A stretch of 64,000 bases of DNA from positions 124,001-188,000 of the forward strand of contig NZ_JBNXUM010000010.1 in the NCBI RefSeq assembly GCF_050563545.1, written 5' to 3'. The notes beneath the pieces are model-generated. The model ran no database searches, was not told where the DNA came from, and saw nothing but the letters and a program-made list of their open reading frames with translations. Both the position numbers and the translations under genes were made by a program. Shown one piece after another: positions 26,847 through 35,527 of this stretch (its first letter is position 1; every line of letters starts with the position of its first letter). This stretch comes from Falsiroseomonas sp050563545 (GTDB lineage Bacteria > Pseudomonadota > Alphaproteobacteria > Acetobacterales > Acetobacteraceae).

Positions 26847-27866
26847 ATGCACGAACACGACGACATGCCGCCGCTGTACTTCACGTATCTCAACCGCTTC
26901 GACATCGAGGCGTTGAAGATCTCCGACGACGAGATCATGGCGGCGGTCGAGGAGCAGCTCGCGACCCAGGGCCGGGGCGAGGCCGTGATCGAGCCGCGCA
27001 TGCACCTCGAGCCCGGTGTCGCGCGCGGACATTTCAACGTGCTGCGCGGCAGCCTGGGCGGGGAGGTGGACAGCGCGGGCGTCAAGGTCGTCTCCGACTT
27101 CTACGACAACTACCTGCACAAGCTGCCGAGCGAGCTTGCGCTGCTGCTGCTGTTCGACCGCTTCAAGGGCGTGCCGAAGGCGATCATCGATGCCTCCGCC
27201 ATCACGGACATGCGCACCGGCGCGGTGACTGCAATCGGTGCGAAGTACCTGGCGCCGAAGGGGGCGAAGGTGCTGGGCCATATCGGCGCGCGCGGCACGG
27301 CGTACTGGAACGTGCGGCTGATGGACCGGATCTTCGACTTCGACGAGATCCGCGTCCATTCCCGCCGTAGGGAAAGCCGGGATGCCTTCGGCGCCAAGCT
27401 GGAACGCGACCTCGGGAAGAAGATCGTCGTCACCGACGACTGGGAAAGCTGCATCCGCGGCGCGGATATCGTGGTCGAGGCGTCGCGCCTGACGGAGCCC
27501 GAGCCACTGCTGAAGACCGAATGGATCAGGAAGGGCGCGCTGGTCATGCCCTATGGCACGATGAGCGCGGTGGAAGTCTCGCTCGCCGACATCGCGGACA
27601 AGTTCCTGATGGACCATTTCGGCCAGGCGCGGGCGGGGCGCTTCGGCGCGCTCAAGCCGCTCTTCGACGCGGGCAAGCTGCATCCCGGGCGCTACCACGC
27701 GGAGATCGGCCAGGTCGTGGCGGGCCTGAAGCCCGGCCGCGAACGCGACGACGAGACGATCCTGTTCTGGCACCGCGGCCTGTCGCTGTCCGACATCGCG
27801 CTGGGGCACGCGATGCTGAAGAAGGGCGAGAAGCTCGGCATTGGCCAGCGGCTGCGATTTGCATGA
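26847..27866 (+). CDS. ornithine cyclodeaminase/mu-crystallin family protein
   Basis: This 339-aa protein is a family member with the NAD(P) site in the middle (VLGHIGARGTAYWNVRLMDRIFDF, an atypical glycine loop) and a conserved VSDFYDNYLHKLPSELALLLL region in the N-terminal half. Family enzymes convert ornithine to proline, or reduce or deaminate cyclic imino acids. Homologues occur in stachydrine (proline betaine) catabolism clusters. It starts 4 nt after the enolase-superfamily gene and overlaps the PhnD-like gene by ATGA. Role here: probably handling an imino acid after demethylation (inference). Confidence 0.85.
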   Translation: MHEHDDMPPLYFTYLNRFDIEALKISDDEIMAAVEEQLATQGRGEAVIEPRMHLEPGVARGHFNVLRGSLGGEVDSAGVKVVSDFYDNYLHKLPSELALLLLFDRFKGVPKAIIDASAITDMRTGAVTAIGAKYLAPKGAKVLGHIGARGTAYWNVRLMDRIFDFDEIRVHSRRRESRDAFGAKLERDLGKKIVVTDDWESCIRGADIVVEASRLTEPEPLLKTEWIRKGALVMPYGTMSAVEVSLADIADKFLMDHFGQARAGRFGALKPLFDAGKLHPGRYHAEIGQVVAGLKPGRERDDETILFWHRGLSLSDIALGHAMLKKGEKLGIGQRLRFA

Positions 27867-28675
27867 CCTTCATCGCGAATGCCCGGATGTATGCGGTGGC
27901 GCCGGAGGCGGAAGCCGCCTGGCAGGCGCTGATCGCGCATGTGGCGGCCGAGGCGGAGGTGGCGCTCGGCTACCTCCCCTACCCCGCGCCGCAGCCGCTC
28001 GAGGATCTCTGGCGCCGGCCGGACCTGGGCTGCGTGCAGATGTGCGGCTACCCCATCGCGCTGCGCATCGCCGATGTCGTGCCGCTGGCCGCGCCAATCC
28101 CGGCGCTGCCCTGGGCTGGCGGGCGGGCGGTCTATCGCTCCGACCTGATCGTGCGGGCGGACAGCCCGTTCCGGACGCTGGAGGACAGCTTCGGGCATCG
28201 CGTGGGCTGGACCGTCAGCCACTCGCATTCCGGCTTCAACGCGCTGCGGCACCACCTGCTGCCGCATTGGCGAGCGCGGGGCGGACCGCTCTATGCCGAA
28301 GCGAAGGGCGACCTGGTCACGGCGCGCCGCATCCTGGATTCCGTGCTGGACGGCAGCATCGACATCGGGCCGCTGGATGCCTTCTGGCATGCCCTCATCG
28401 CGCGCTACCGGCCCGAACTGACCTCGGGCATCCGGGTGCTGGAAGCGACCGACCTCGCGCCCATGCCGGCGTTCGTCGCCGCGCCCGGCCTGCCGCCCGA
28501 CGCGGTCGCGAGGCTGCGCGAGGCCTTCGCGGCGGCAGTCTCCCGCCCCTGGTTCCCGAAGCTGGGGGAGGCGCTGCTGGTCGCGGGTTTCGCCCCGGTG
28601 GACCAGGCGAGCTTCGCCACCACCCTGGCCTGGGACCGGGAAGCGGTGGCCGCCGGCTACCCCCTGCCCGCCTGA
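27863..28675 (+). CDS. PhnD-like phosphonate-binding-fold protein without signal peptide
   Basis: This 270-aa protein has the periplasmic-binding fold of PhnD/SsuA proteins. Matches are the ALGYLPYP start, the CVQMCGYPIALR segment, YRSDLIVRADSPFRTLED near 90, and GPLDAFWHALIARYRP near 170. Unlike normal binding proteins it has no signal peptide or lipobox and starts directly at MTFIANARMYAV. It has no adjacent phosphonate permease or ATPase. It may bind its ligand in the cytosol as a sensor or chaperone, or be a catalytic derivative. It overlaps the preceding gene by ATGA and ends 65 nt before the corrinoid gene. Confidence 0.78.
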   Translation: MTFIANARMYAVAPEAEAAWQALIAHVAAEAEVALGYLPYPAPQPLEDLWRRPDLGCVQMCGYPIALRIADVVPLAAPIPALPWAGGRAVYRSDLIVRADSPFRTLEDSFGHRVGWTVSHSHSGFNALRHHLLPHWRARGGPLYAEAKGDLVTARRILDSVLDGSIDIGPLDAFWHALIARYRPELTSGIRVLEATDLAPMPAFVAAPGLPPDAVARLREAFAAAVSRPWFPKLGEALLVAGFAPVDQASFATTLAWDREAVAAGYPLPA

Positions 28676-28740
28676 GCGGATGACAGCGGGGCGGCGGCGT
28701 CCTACATGGAACGGCGCGACCACACCCCGGGGTTGAGAGC

Positions 28741-29436
28741 ATGCCCGAGGAGATCATCCTCGCCGACCTGCCCGACGATGAGCTCGTCACGCAAATGCAC
28801 CAGGATCTCTACGACGGCCTGAAGCCGGAGATCGAGGAAGGCGTGAACCTCCTGCTCGCCCGCGGCTGGACGCCCTATGACGTACTGACGAAGGCGCTGG
28901 TCGAGGGCATGCGCATCGTCGGCGAGGACTTCCGCGACGGCATCCTCTTCGTGCCGGAAGTGCTGATGGCAGCGAACGCCATGAAGGCCGGCATGGCGAT
29001 CCTGCGGCCCCTTCTGGCTGAGACTGGCGCGCCGAAGCTCGGCAAGATGGTCATCGGGACCGTGAAGGGCGACATACACGACATCGGCAAGAATCTCGTC
29101 GCGATGATGATGGAAGGCGCGGGGCTCGAGGTCGTGGATCTCGGCATCAACACCTCCGTCGAGACCTTCCTCGACGCGATCGAGAACCACAGGCCGGATA
29201 TCCTCGGCATGTCGGCGCTGCTGACCACGACCATGCCCTACATGAAGACGGTGATCGAGGCGCTGAAGGCCAAGGGAATCCGCAACGACGTCATCGTCCT
29301 GGTCGGCGGCGCCCCGGTAAACGAGAGCTTCGCCGAGGCGATCGGCGCGGATGCCTATTGCCGCGACGCCGCGGTTGCGGTGGAGACGGCGCAGCGCTTC
29401 CTGACCCAGGGCGCACCGCCGAGCAAGGCGGCGTGA
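28741..29436 (+). CDS. corrinoid (B12-binding) protein, MttC/MtbC type
   Basis: This is a 231-aa methyl carrier. The N-terminal four-helix cap (residues 1-95) is followed by a Rossmann-like B12 domain. The base-off signature DxHxxG is present as Asp111, His113 and Gly116 within GDIHDIGKN, so His113 should be the lower cobalt ligand. The downstream GMSALLTTT and VLVGGAPV loops match the family. It would shuttle the methyl group taken by the MttB homologue to an acceptor. It starts ATG at 28741 after the only gap larger than 30 nt in the preceding 9 kb, so a secondary promoter there is possible. Its stop overlaps the DUF1638 gene. Confidence 0.94.
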   Translation: MPEEIILADLPDDELVTQMHQDLYDGLKPEIEEGVNLLLARGWTPYDVLTKALVEGMRIVGEDFRDGILFVPEVLMAANAMKAGMAILRPLLAETGAPKLGKMVIGTVKGDIHDIGKNLVAMMMEGAGLEVVDLGINTSVETFLDAIENHRPDILGMSALLTTTMPYMKTVIEALKAKGIRNDVIVLVGGAPVNESFAEAIGADAYCRDAAVAVETAQRFLTQGAPPSKAA

Positions 29437-30014
29437 CGCCCCCACGCACGCTGCTGATCGCATGCGGCGCGCTGGCGCGCGAAGTGAAGGCCGTGGTCGC
29501 GGCGAACGGCTTGCCGTTCGACATCGAATGCCTGCCCGCTATCCTGCACAACCGGCCCGACCGCATCCCCGAGGCCGTGCGCGCGCGCATCGCCGTGGGC
29601 CGGCGCACGCATGACCGCATCCTCGTCCTCTACGGCGATTGCGGCACGGGGGGCGCGCTGGATGCGGTGCTGGCCGAGGAAGGGGTGGAGCGGATCGAAG
29701 GCCCGCATTGCTACGCCTTCTACGCCGGCGAGGCCACCTTCGACGCGCTAATGAAGGAGGAGATCGGCAGCTTCTTCCTGACCGACTACCTCGCGCGGCA
29801 TTTCGACCGGCTGGTCTGGCGCGGTCTCGGTCTCGACCGCCACCCCGAATTGCTGCCCGAGATCTTCGGCCATTACACTCGCGCCGTGCACCTCGTGCAG
29901 CAGGATGACCCGGCCGTGCGCGCGAAGGCGGCGGCCGCGGCGGAGCGGCTGCGCCTGCCGCTCGTCACGCGCGAGACCGGCCTCGCGGGGCTGTCGCGGT
30001 TCCTGGCGGCCTGA
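29433..30014 (+). CDS. DUF1638 domain protein
   Basis: This 193-aa protein starts GTG at 29433 (GTGA overlap with the corrinoid gene). Conserved family features are the LLIACGALAREV start, ILVLYGDCGTGG near residue 70, GPHCYAFYAG near 95 and a C-terminal FGHYTRAVHLVQQDD block. Three conserved Cys residues and several His residues suggest metal or corrinoid contact. The biochemical role is not established, but the family is often next to MttB-type methyltransferases. Here it is directly between the corrinoid protein and the reactivator, which supports a job in that system. Confidence 0.85.
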   Translation: MTPPRTLLIACGALAREVKAVVAANGLPFDIECLPAILHNRPDRIPEAVRARIAVGRRTHDRILVLYGDCGTGGALDAVLAEEGVERIEGPHCYAFYAGEATFDALMKEEIGSFFLTDYLARHFDRLVWRGLGLDRHPELLPEIFGHYTRAVHLVQQDDPAVRAKAAAAAERLRLPLVTRETGLAGLSRFLAA

Positions 30015-30311
30015 ATGCCGGAGCTTCTGCTGATCGCCTGGCGCGGCATCCCGGCGCAGCTCCTCGCCCGCGACGGACGGCGCAGCGCGCGGCGCGAACT
30101 GGCGCCGCGCTTCGCCGAGGCGATCGACCGCGCCGCCATGCGCGGCGGTGCGCGTGACGAAACGGCCTATCTCGCGGGCTGGACACGCACGCCGCTCGGG
30201 CCTTGCGGCGAGGACCTCGACTCCGCGGTGGCGGACGCCGCCGGGCGGATCGAGGCGGAATACGATGCCGAGCGCCTGGCCGCGCTCGTCCAAGCCGGCG
30301 GCGTCGCGTGA
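30015..30311 (+). CDS. virulence-factor-domain protein (PF13769 type)
   Basis: This is a 98-aa protein starting immediately after the DUF1638 stop. The LLLIAWRGIPAQLLARDG start and the ETAYLAGWTRTPLGPCGEDL segment match the small domain named virulence factor in protein databases. The name gives no function. Its fixed place between DUF1638 and the ASKHA reactivator suggests a structural or redox accessory of the corrinoid methyltransferase. Its stop overlaps the next gene as GTGA. Confidence 0.8.
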   Translation: MPELLLIAWRGIPAQLLARDGRRSARRELAPRFAEAIDRAAMRGGARDETAYLAGWTRTPLGPCGEDLDSAVADAAGRIEAEYDAERLAALVQAGGVA

Positions 30312-32287
30312 CCGATCACGCCGTCGTCTTCACGCCGTCCGGCAAACGCGGCCGTTTCGCCGAGGGCACGACGCTGCTGCAGGCTGCGCGCGCGCTCGGC
30401 GTGGACCTCGACAGCGTCTGCGGCGGGCGCGGCATCTGCGGCCGCTGCCAGGTCGTGCTGCAGCCCGGCGAGCACCTGAAGCACGGCATCACAAGCCGCG
30501 CCGACCACGTGACGCCGCAGGACGCGGCAGAGGCGCGGCTGGCGGCACGCGGCAAGCTCGTTCCCGGCCGCCGCCTCGGCTGCCAGGCGCGCCTGTCGGG
30601 CGACGTCGTGGTGGATGTCCCGCCGGAGCAGCAGGTCCATCGCCAGGTCATCGCCAAGACCGCCGATGCGCGGCCCGTCGAGCTCGATCCCGTTGTCACG
30701 CTGCACCACGTCGCGGTCGCCAGGCCTGACATGCACGACCCCCGCAGCGATGCGCGCCGCCTGCAGGAAGCGCTCGCCGCGGAATGGGGGCTTACGGAGC
30801 TTGCGCTGCCGCTGCCCGTGCTCGGCACGCTGCAGCGCGCGCTGCGGGAGGGCGACTGGGCGGTGACGGTGGCGGTCCGGCACCGGCGTGACGTCGTGGC
30901 TGTCTATCCGGGCTTCGTCGATGCCGTGCAGGGCGTTGCGGTCGATCTCGGCTCCACCACCATCGCCGCGCACCTCTGCGACCTCGCGACCGGCGAGGTG
31001 CTGGCCTCAGCCGGCGCGATGAACCCGCAGATCCGCTTCGGCGAGGACCTGATGAGCCGGGTCTCCTACGCCATGATGAACCCGGGCGGCGCGGCGGCGC
31101 TGACCCGGGCCGCGCGCGAGGCGCTGTCGGAGCTGATCGCCAACCTCGCCGCACGCGCCGGCATCGCGCCCGATCGCATCGCTGAGGTTGTCGTCGCCGG
31201 CAACCCCGTGATGCACCACTTGCTCCTCGGCATCGATCCCGTGGAGCTCGGCGCCGCACCCTTCGCGCTGGCGGTGGACGACGCGCTGGATGTGCCGGCG
31301 CGCGATCTGGGCCTTGTCATCGCGCCCGGCCCTTTCGTGCATGTGCTGCCCTGCATTGCCGGCCATGTCGGCGCCGACGCCGCGGCGCTGGTGCTGTCGG
31401 AAGCGCCGCACCGCTCGGACGAACTGACGATGCTGGTGGATGTCGGCACCAACGCGGAAATCGTGCTGGGCAATCGCGACCGGCTGCTGGCCTGTTCCTC
31501 CCCGACCGGGCCGGCCTTCGAAGGCGCACAGATCAGCGCAGGCCAGCGCGCCGCGCCTGGCGCGATCGAGCGGATCCGCATCGACCCCGCCACGCTAGAG
31601 CCGCGCTTCAAAGTCATCGGCTGCGATCCCTGGTCCGACCAGCCCGGCTTCGAGGAAGCGGTGGCGCGCAGCGGCGTCACCGGCATCTGCGGGTCTGGCA
31701 TCATCGAGGCGGTGGCGCAGATGCACCTGGCCGGCATCCTGCGCAGCGACGGCAGCCTCGACGGCTCGCTCGCCGCGCGTAGCTGGCGCGTGCGCGAGGA
31801 GTACCGCAGCTTCACCTACCTGATCCGCGAGGACGGCCCGCGAATCGCGGTCACCCAGCACGATGTGCGGGCCATCCAGCTCGCCAAGGCCGCGCTGCAT
31901 GCCGGCGCCAAGCTGCTGATGAAGCGGCTTGGTGTCACCGAGGTGCCCCGCATCCGGCTTGCCGGCGCCTTCGGAGCACATATCGATCCGACGCATGCGC
32001 TGGTGCTCGGGCTGGTGCCGGACTGCGCGCCGGAGGCGATCATGTCGGTCGGGAACGCGGCGGGCCACGGGGCGCGCATCGCGCTGCTGAATGCCGCGGC
32101 GCGCCGCGAGCTGCAGGACGTCGTCCGCCGCATCGAGAAGGTCGAGCCGGCAATCGACCCTGATTTCCAGACGGAGTTCGTCGCTGCCATGGCAATTCCG
32201 CACGCGACCGACCCCTATCCGCGCCTGTCGCAACACGTCGCGCTGCCGGCCCGTGCCGAGGCGCCCCGCCGCCGTGGCCGCCGGTGA
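30308..32287 (+). CDS. ASKHA-domain corrinoid reductive activator with N-terminal [2Fe-2S] domain (RamA/RACE-like)
   Basis: This 659-aa protein starts GTG at 30308. The N-terminal ferredoxin domain has cysteines at about residues 38, 44 and 47 (CGGRGICGRC) and a fourth near 97 (LGCQAR), the pattern for a plant-type [2Fe-2S] cluster. The middle and C-terminal parts hold the ASKHA ATPase fold (GVAVDLGSTTIAAHLCDL near 217; LVDVGTNAEIVLG near 377). Such proteins use ATP to return oxidised Co(II) corrinoid to Co(I). It closes the operon. A tail of about 40 residues rich in Pro/Arg follows the fold. Confidence 0.92.
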   Translation: MTDHAVVFTPSGKRGRFAEGTTLLQAARALGVDLDSVCGGRGICGRCQVVLQPGEHLKHGITSRADHVTPQDAAEARLAARGKLVPGRRLGCQARLSGDVVVDVPPEQQVHRQVIAKTADARPVELDPVVTLHHVAVARPDMHDPRSDARRLQEALAAEWGLTELALPLPVLGTLQRALREGDWAVTVAVRHRRDVVAVYPGFVDAVQGVAVDLGSTTIAAHLCDLATGEVLASAGAMNPQIRFGEDLMSRVSYAMMNPGGAAALTRAAREALSELIANLAARAGIAPDRIAEVVVAGNPVMHHLLLGIDPVELGAAPFALAVDDALDVPARDLGLVIAPGPFVHVLPCIAGHVGADAAALVLSEAPHRSDELTMLVDVGTNAEIVLGNRDRLLACSSPTGPAFEGAQISAGQRAAPGAIERIRIDPATLEPRFKVIGCDPWSDQPGFEEAVARSGVTGICGSGIIEAVAQMHLAGILRSDGSLDGSLAARSWRVREEYRSFTYLIREDGPRIAVTQHDVRAIQLAKAALHAGAKLLMKRLGVTEVPRIRLAGAFGAHIDPTHALVLGLVPDCAPEAIMSVGNAAGHGARIALLNAAARRELQDVVRRIEKVEPAIDPDFQTEFVAAMAIPHATDPYPRLSQHVALPARAEAPRRRGRR

Positions 32288-32323
32288 GCCGCGCCGCGAG
32301 GGCGACGCGATGGTCGCGCAGTC

Positions 32324-32348
32324 GGCGGACGTCGATCAGGCGTCCGCC
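32324..32348. terminator. hairpin between convergent ASKHA and RND genes
   Basis: A perfect 8-bp inverted repeat (GGCGGACG and CGTCCGCC) with a 9-nt loop sits where the plus-strand operon ends and the minus-strand efflux gene ends; the RND stop codon is in the loop. It has no U-tract, so it would be a weak intrinsic or Rho-assisted terminator at most. Confidence 0.4.
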
Positions 32349-35300
32349 GTGCCGAGTTGCCCTGCGCGGCTCGGGCGGCGCGACAGACGACGTGCCACGA
32401 CGTAGAACACCGGCGTGAAGAGCAGACCGAGGAGCGTCACGCCGATCATGCCGTAGAACACCGCGACGCCGAGGCTCTGCCGCATCTCCGCGCCTGCGCC
32501 GGTCGCAACGGTGAGAGGCAGGACGCCGAGGATGAAGGCAAGGCTCGTCATCAGGATCGGGCGAAGTCGCGTCCGCGCTGCCGCAGCCGCCGCCTCCCAC
32601 CTCGAAGCGCCGGCGTCTTCCGCCGCCCGGGCGAACTCGACGATGAGGATCGCATTCTTGGCGGCAAGGCCGATCAACACCACCAGCCCGACCTGCACCA
32701 GCACGTTGTTGTCGAGCCCCGAATACCCGACGCCGAGCAGCGCCGCGAGCACCGCGGCCGGGGCGATCAGCACGACGGCGAGCGGCAGCAGCCAGCTCTC
32801 GTACATCGCCGCCAGGACAAGGAAGACAAAGACGACCGCGAGCCCGAAGGCGAGCGGCGCCGTGTTGCCGGCAATCCGCTCCTGCAGCGCGAGCTCGGTC
32901 CACTCGTAGCCGAAGCCCTCCGGCAGGCTGGTGCGCAGCACCTGCTCCATCGCGGCGATCGCCTGGCCCGTGGAAACCCCCGGCAGTGCCGATCCCTGTA
33001 CCTCGGCGGCCGGGAACAGGTTGTAGCGCGGCATGCGGTAGGGGCCGGAGGTCTCCTGGAACGTGGCGATGCTGCCAAGCGGCACCATCGCGCCCGCGTC
33101 GGTGCGGGTGCGCAGCCGCGCCAGGTTCTCGAGGTCGGCGCGGTGGTTCATGTCGGCCTGTGCCGTGACGCGCCAGGTGCGGCCGAGCAGGTTGAAGTCG
33201 TTCACGAAGGCCGAGCCCATGTAGATGCCGAGCGCGTCGTGCACGCGGGAGATCGGCACGCCCAGCATCTCCGCCCGGGTGCGGTCGATCTCGGTCCGGA
33301 TCTGCGGCGTCGAGGTGTTGTAGAGGCTGAAGGCGAAGGCGATGCCGGGCGTGCCGTTGGCAGCGCCGAGCACCTGCCAGACCGCGCGCTCCAGCTCCTG
33401 CGGACCGCGGCCGGCACGATCCTGGATCATCAGCTTGAATCCGCCGCCGGTGCCGATGCCGGGCACTGGCGGCGGCGGCAGGACCAGCACCTGCGCGTCC
33501 TGGTCGGCCATCAGCCGCCCCTGCAGCTCGCGCAGGATGCCATTGCCGGTCAGGCCTAGCCGCGCGCGCTCCTGGAACGGCTTGAGGCTCGCGAAGACCA
33601 CGCCGGTGTTCGGCGCGTTGGTAAAGGTGGCGCCGTCGAAGCCTACGAATGCAACGGCGCTTTCGACGCCGGGCGTGGCCAGGATGGCGTCCGAGGCGCG
33701 GCGCACCACCGCATCCGTCCGGCTGAGGTTGGAGCCGGGCGGAAGCTGGAAGGCAGCGATGAAGTAGCCGCGGTCGAGCTGCGGGATGAGGCCGGTCGGC
33801 GTCGTCAGCACGCTGTGACCTGTGGCGGCAAGCACGCCGCCATAGAGCAGCAGCACCAGAACCGGCAGCCGGACAAGACGCCGCGTCAGAGTCCCGTAGC
33901 CCCGCGAGAGCCGCTCGAACAGCCAGTTGAAGCCACGGAAGAACAGGCCGACCGGCGCCAGCAGCCGGCGGCGCGGCACGTCGTGGCCGTGCGGCTTCAG
34001 CAGCCGCGCGGCCAGGGCGGGCGAGAGGGTCAGCGACACCAGCGCCGAGAGGACGGTCGCGACCGAGATGGTCGCCGCGAACTGCCGGTAGAAGTCGCCG
34101 GAGATGCCGCTGATGAAGGCGGTCGGCAGGAAGACGGCGACGAGCACGAGGGCGATGGCGATCAGCGCGAAGCCGACCTCGTCCATGGTGCGCCGTGCCG
34201 CCTCGAGCGGCGAGAGCCCCTCGGCCATGTGGCGCTCGACGTTCTCGACCACGACGATCGCGTCGTCCACCACGATGCCGATCGCCAGGATCAGGCCGAA
34301 GAGCGTGAGCGAGTTCAGCGTGAAACCGAAGGCCAGAAGCACGCCGAAGGTGCCAATGATGGAGACGGGAATGGCGAGCAACGGGATGATGGCGGCGCGC
34401 CAGTTCTGCAGGAACAGCACGACGACCAGCACTACCAGCAGCACGGCCTCGGCGAAGGTGGTCAGCACCGCTTCCATGTTCTGCGCGATGAAGCGCGTGG
34501 TGTCATAGACGACGCTATAGCCGATGCCGGCGGGGAAGCCGGGCGCGGCCTCCTCCATCGTCCGGCGCACGGCCGCCGCGGTGGCAAGCGCATTCGTCCC
34601 GGGACGCTGGAAGATGCCGATGGCGATCGCGTTCTGGTTGTTCAGGAGGGCATTGACCGTGTAGTCGGCGGCGCCGATCTCGGTTCGCGCGACGTCGCGC
34701 AGGCGAATGGGCGCGCCGTTCGCGCCGGTGCCGACCACCTGCTCGTCGAACTGCTCGGGCGAGGTCAGGCGGCCCTGGGCCTGGAGGCTGATCTCGAAGG
34801 CACCGGCCTCCACCGCGCGCGGCGCCTGGCCGATTGCGCCGGCCGCGACCTGCACGTTGACCCGCCGCAGGGCGTCCACCACGTCGCCGGCGGCGAGCCC
34901 CCGGGCCGCGAGCCGGTCGGGGTCCAGCCAGACGCGCATCGCGTAGTCGCGCGCGCCGAACATGATCGCGTCACCCACGCCGTTCAGCCGCGACAGCCTG
35001 TCCTTGATGTTCAGCGTCGCGAAGTTGGAGACGTACTCCGGGCTGCGGCTGCCGTCGGGCGACGTCAGGTGCACCACCATCAAGAGGTCTGGCGAGGCCT
35101 TCTTCACGGTGATGCCGAGGCGCCGCACCTCCTCCGGCAGGCGCGGCTCCGCAACAGCGACGCGGTTCTGCACCAGCACTTGCGCCTGGTCCACGTCGGT
35201 GCCCTGGCGGAAGACGATGCTGACGGTGACGCGCCCGTCGCCGGTGGACTGGGAGGACAGGTAGAGCATCCCGTCCACCCCGTTCACCTCCTGCTCGATC

Positions 35301-35497
35301 GGCCCCGCGACCGTCTGCGCGATCGTCTCGGCCGAAGCGCCGGGATAGAGCGCCGTCACCTGCACGGTCGGCGGAGCGATGTCCGGATATTCGGCGATCG
35401 GCAGGCGCATCGCCGCGATGGCGCCGAGCAGCGTGATCGCGATGGAGAGCACGGCGGCGAAGACCGGGCGGTCGATGAAGAAGCGCGCGAGGCGCAT
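32336..35497 (-). CDS. RND multidrug efflux transporter, HAE1 family inner-membrane pump
   Basis: This is a 1053-aa AcrB/MexB-type pump. Proton-relay residues are present: the Asp pair in TM4 (GIVVDDAIVVVENVERH) and Lys in TM10 (GLAAKNAILIVEFA). Other family blocks include RFFIDRPVFAAVLSIAITLLG at the N-terminus and AEYPDIAPPTVQV following it. It exports drugs or solvents using the proton gradient, together with the adaptor encoded 30 nt upstream and an outer-membrane channel not present here. It is transcribed from the divergent promoter shared with tetR. Confidence 0.95.
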   Translation of the reverse strand: MRLARFFIDRPVFAAVLSIAITLLGAIAAMRLPIAEYPDIAPPTVQVTALYPGASAETIAQTVAGPIEQEVNGVDGMLYLSSQSTGDGRVTVSIVFRQGTDVDQAQVLVQNRVAVAEPRLPEEVRRLGITVKKASPDLLMVVHLTSPDGSRSPEYVSNFATLNIKDRLSRLNGVGDAIMFGARDYAMRVWLDPDRLAARGLAAGDVVDALRRVNVQVAAGAIGQAPRAVEAGAFEISLQAQGRLTSPEQFDEQVVGTGANGAPIRLRDVARTEIGAADYTVNALLNNQNAIAIGIFQRPGTNALATAAAVRRTMEEAAPGFPAGIGYSVVYDTTRFIAQNMEAVLTTFAEAVLLVVLVVVLFLQNWRAAIIPLLAIPVSIIGTFGVLLAFGFTLNSLTLFGLILAIGIVVDDAIVVVENVERHMAEGLSPLEAARRTMDEVGFALIAIALVLVAVFLPTAFISGISGDFYRQFAATISVATVLSALVSLTLSPALAARLLKPHGHDVPRRRLLAPVGLFFRGFNWLFERLSRGYGTLTRRLVRLPVLVLLLYGGVLAATGHSVLTTPTGLIPQLDRGYFIAAFQLPPGSNLSRTDAVVRRASDAILATPGVESAVAFVGFDGATFTNAPNTGVVFASLKPFQERARLGLTGNGILRELQGRLMADQDAQVLVLPPPPVPGIGTGGGFKLMIQDRAGRGPQELERAVWQVLGAANGTPGIAFAFSLYNTSTPQIRTEIDRTRAEMLGVPISRVHDALGIYMGSAFVNDFNLLGRTWRVTAQADMNHRADLENLARLRTRTDAGAMVPLGSIATFQETSGPYRMPRYNLFPAAEVQGSALPGVSTGQAIAAMEQVLRTSLPEGFGYEWTELALQERIAGNTAPLAFGLAVVFVFLVLAAMYESWLLPLAVVLIAPAAVLAALLGVGYSGLDNNVLVQVGLVVLIGLAAKNAILIVEFARAAEDAGASRWEAAAAAARTRLRPILMTSLAFILGVLPLTVATGAGAEMRQSLGVAVFYGMIGVTLLGLLFTPVFYVVARRLSRRPSRAGQLGTADA

Positions 35498-35527
35498 GGC
35501 ACGATGCTTTCCGGTTGCGTTGACGCG

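Noticed and set aside
28676..28740. Cobalamin riboswitch before the corrinoid gene
   Set aside because: Only 65 bases are available and no B12-box-like sequence is seen.
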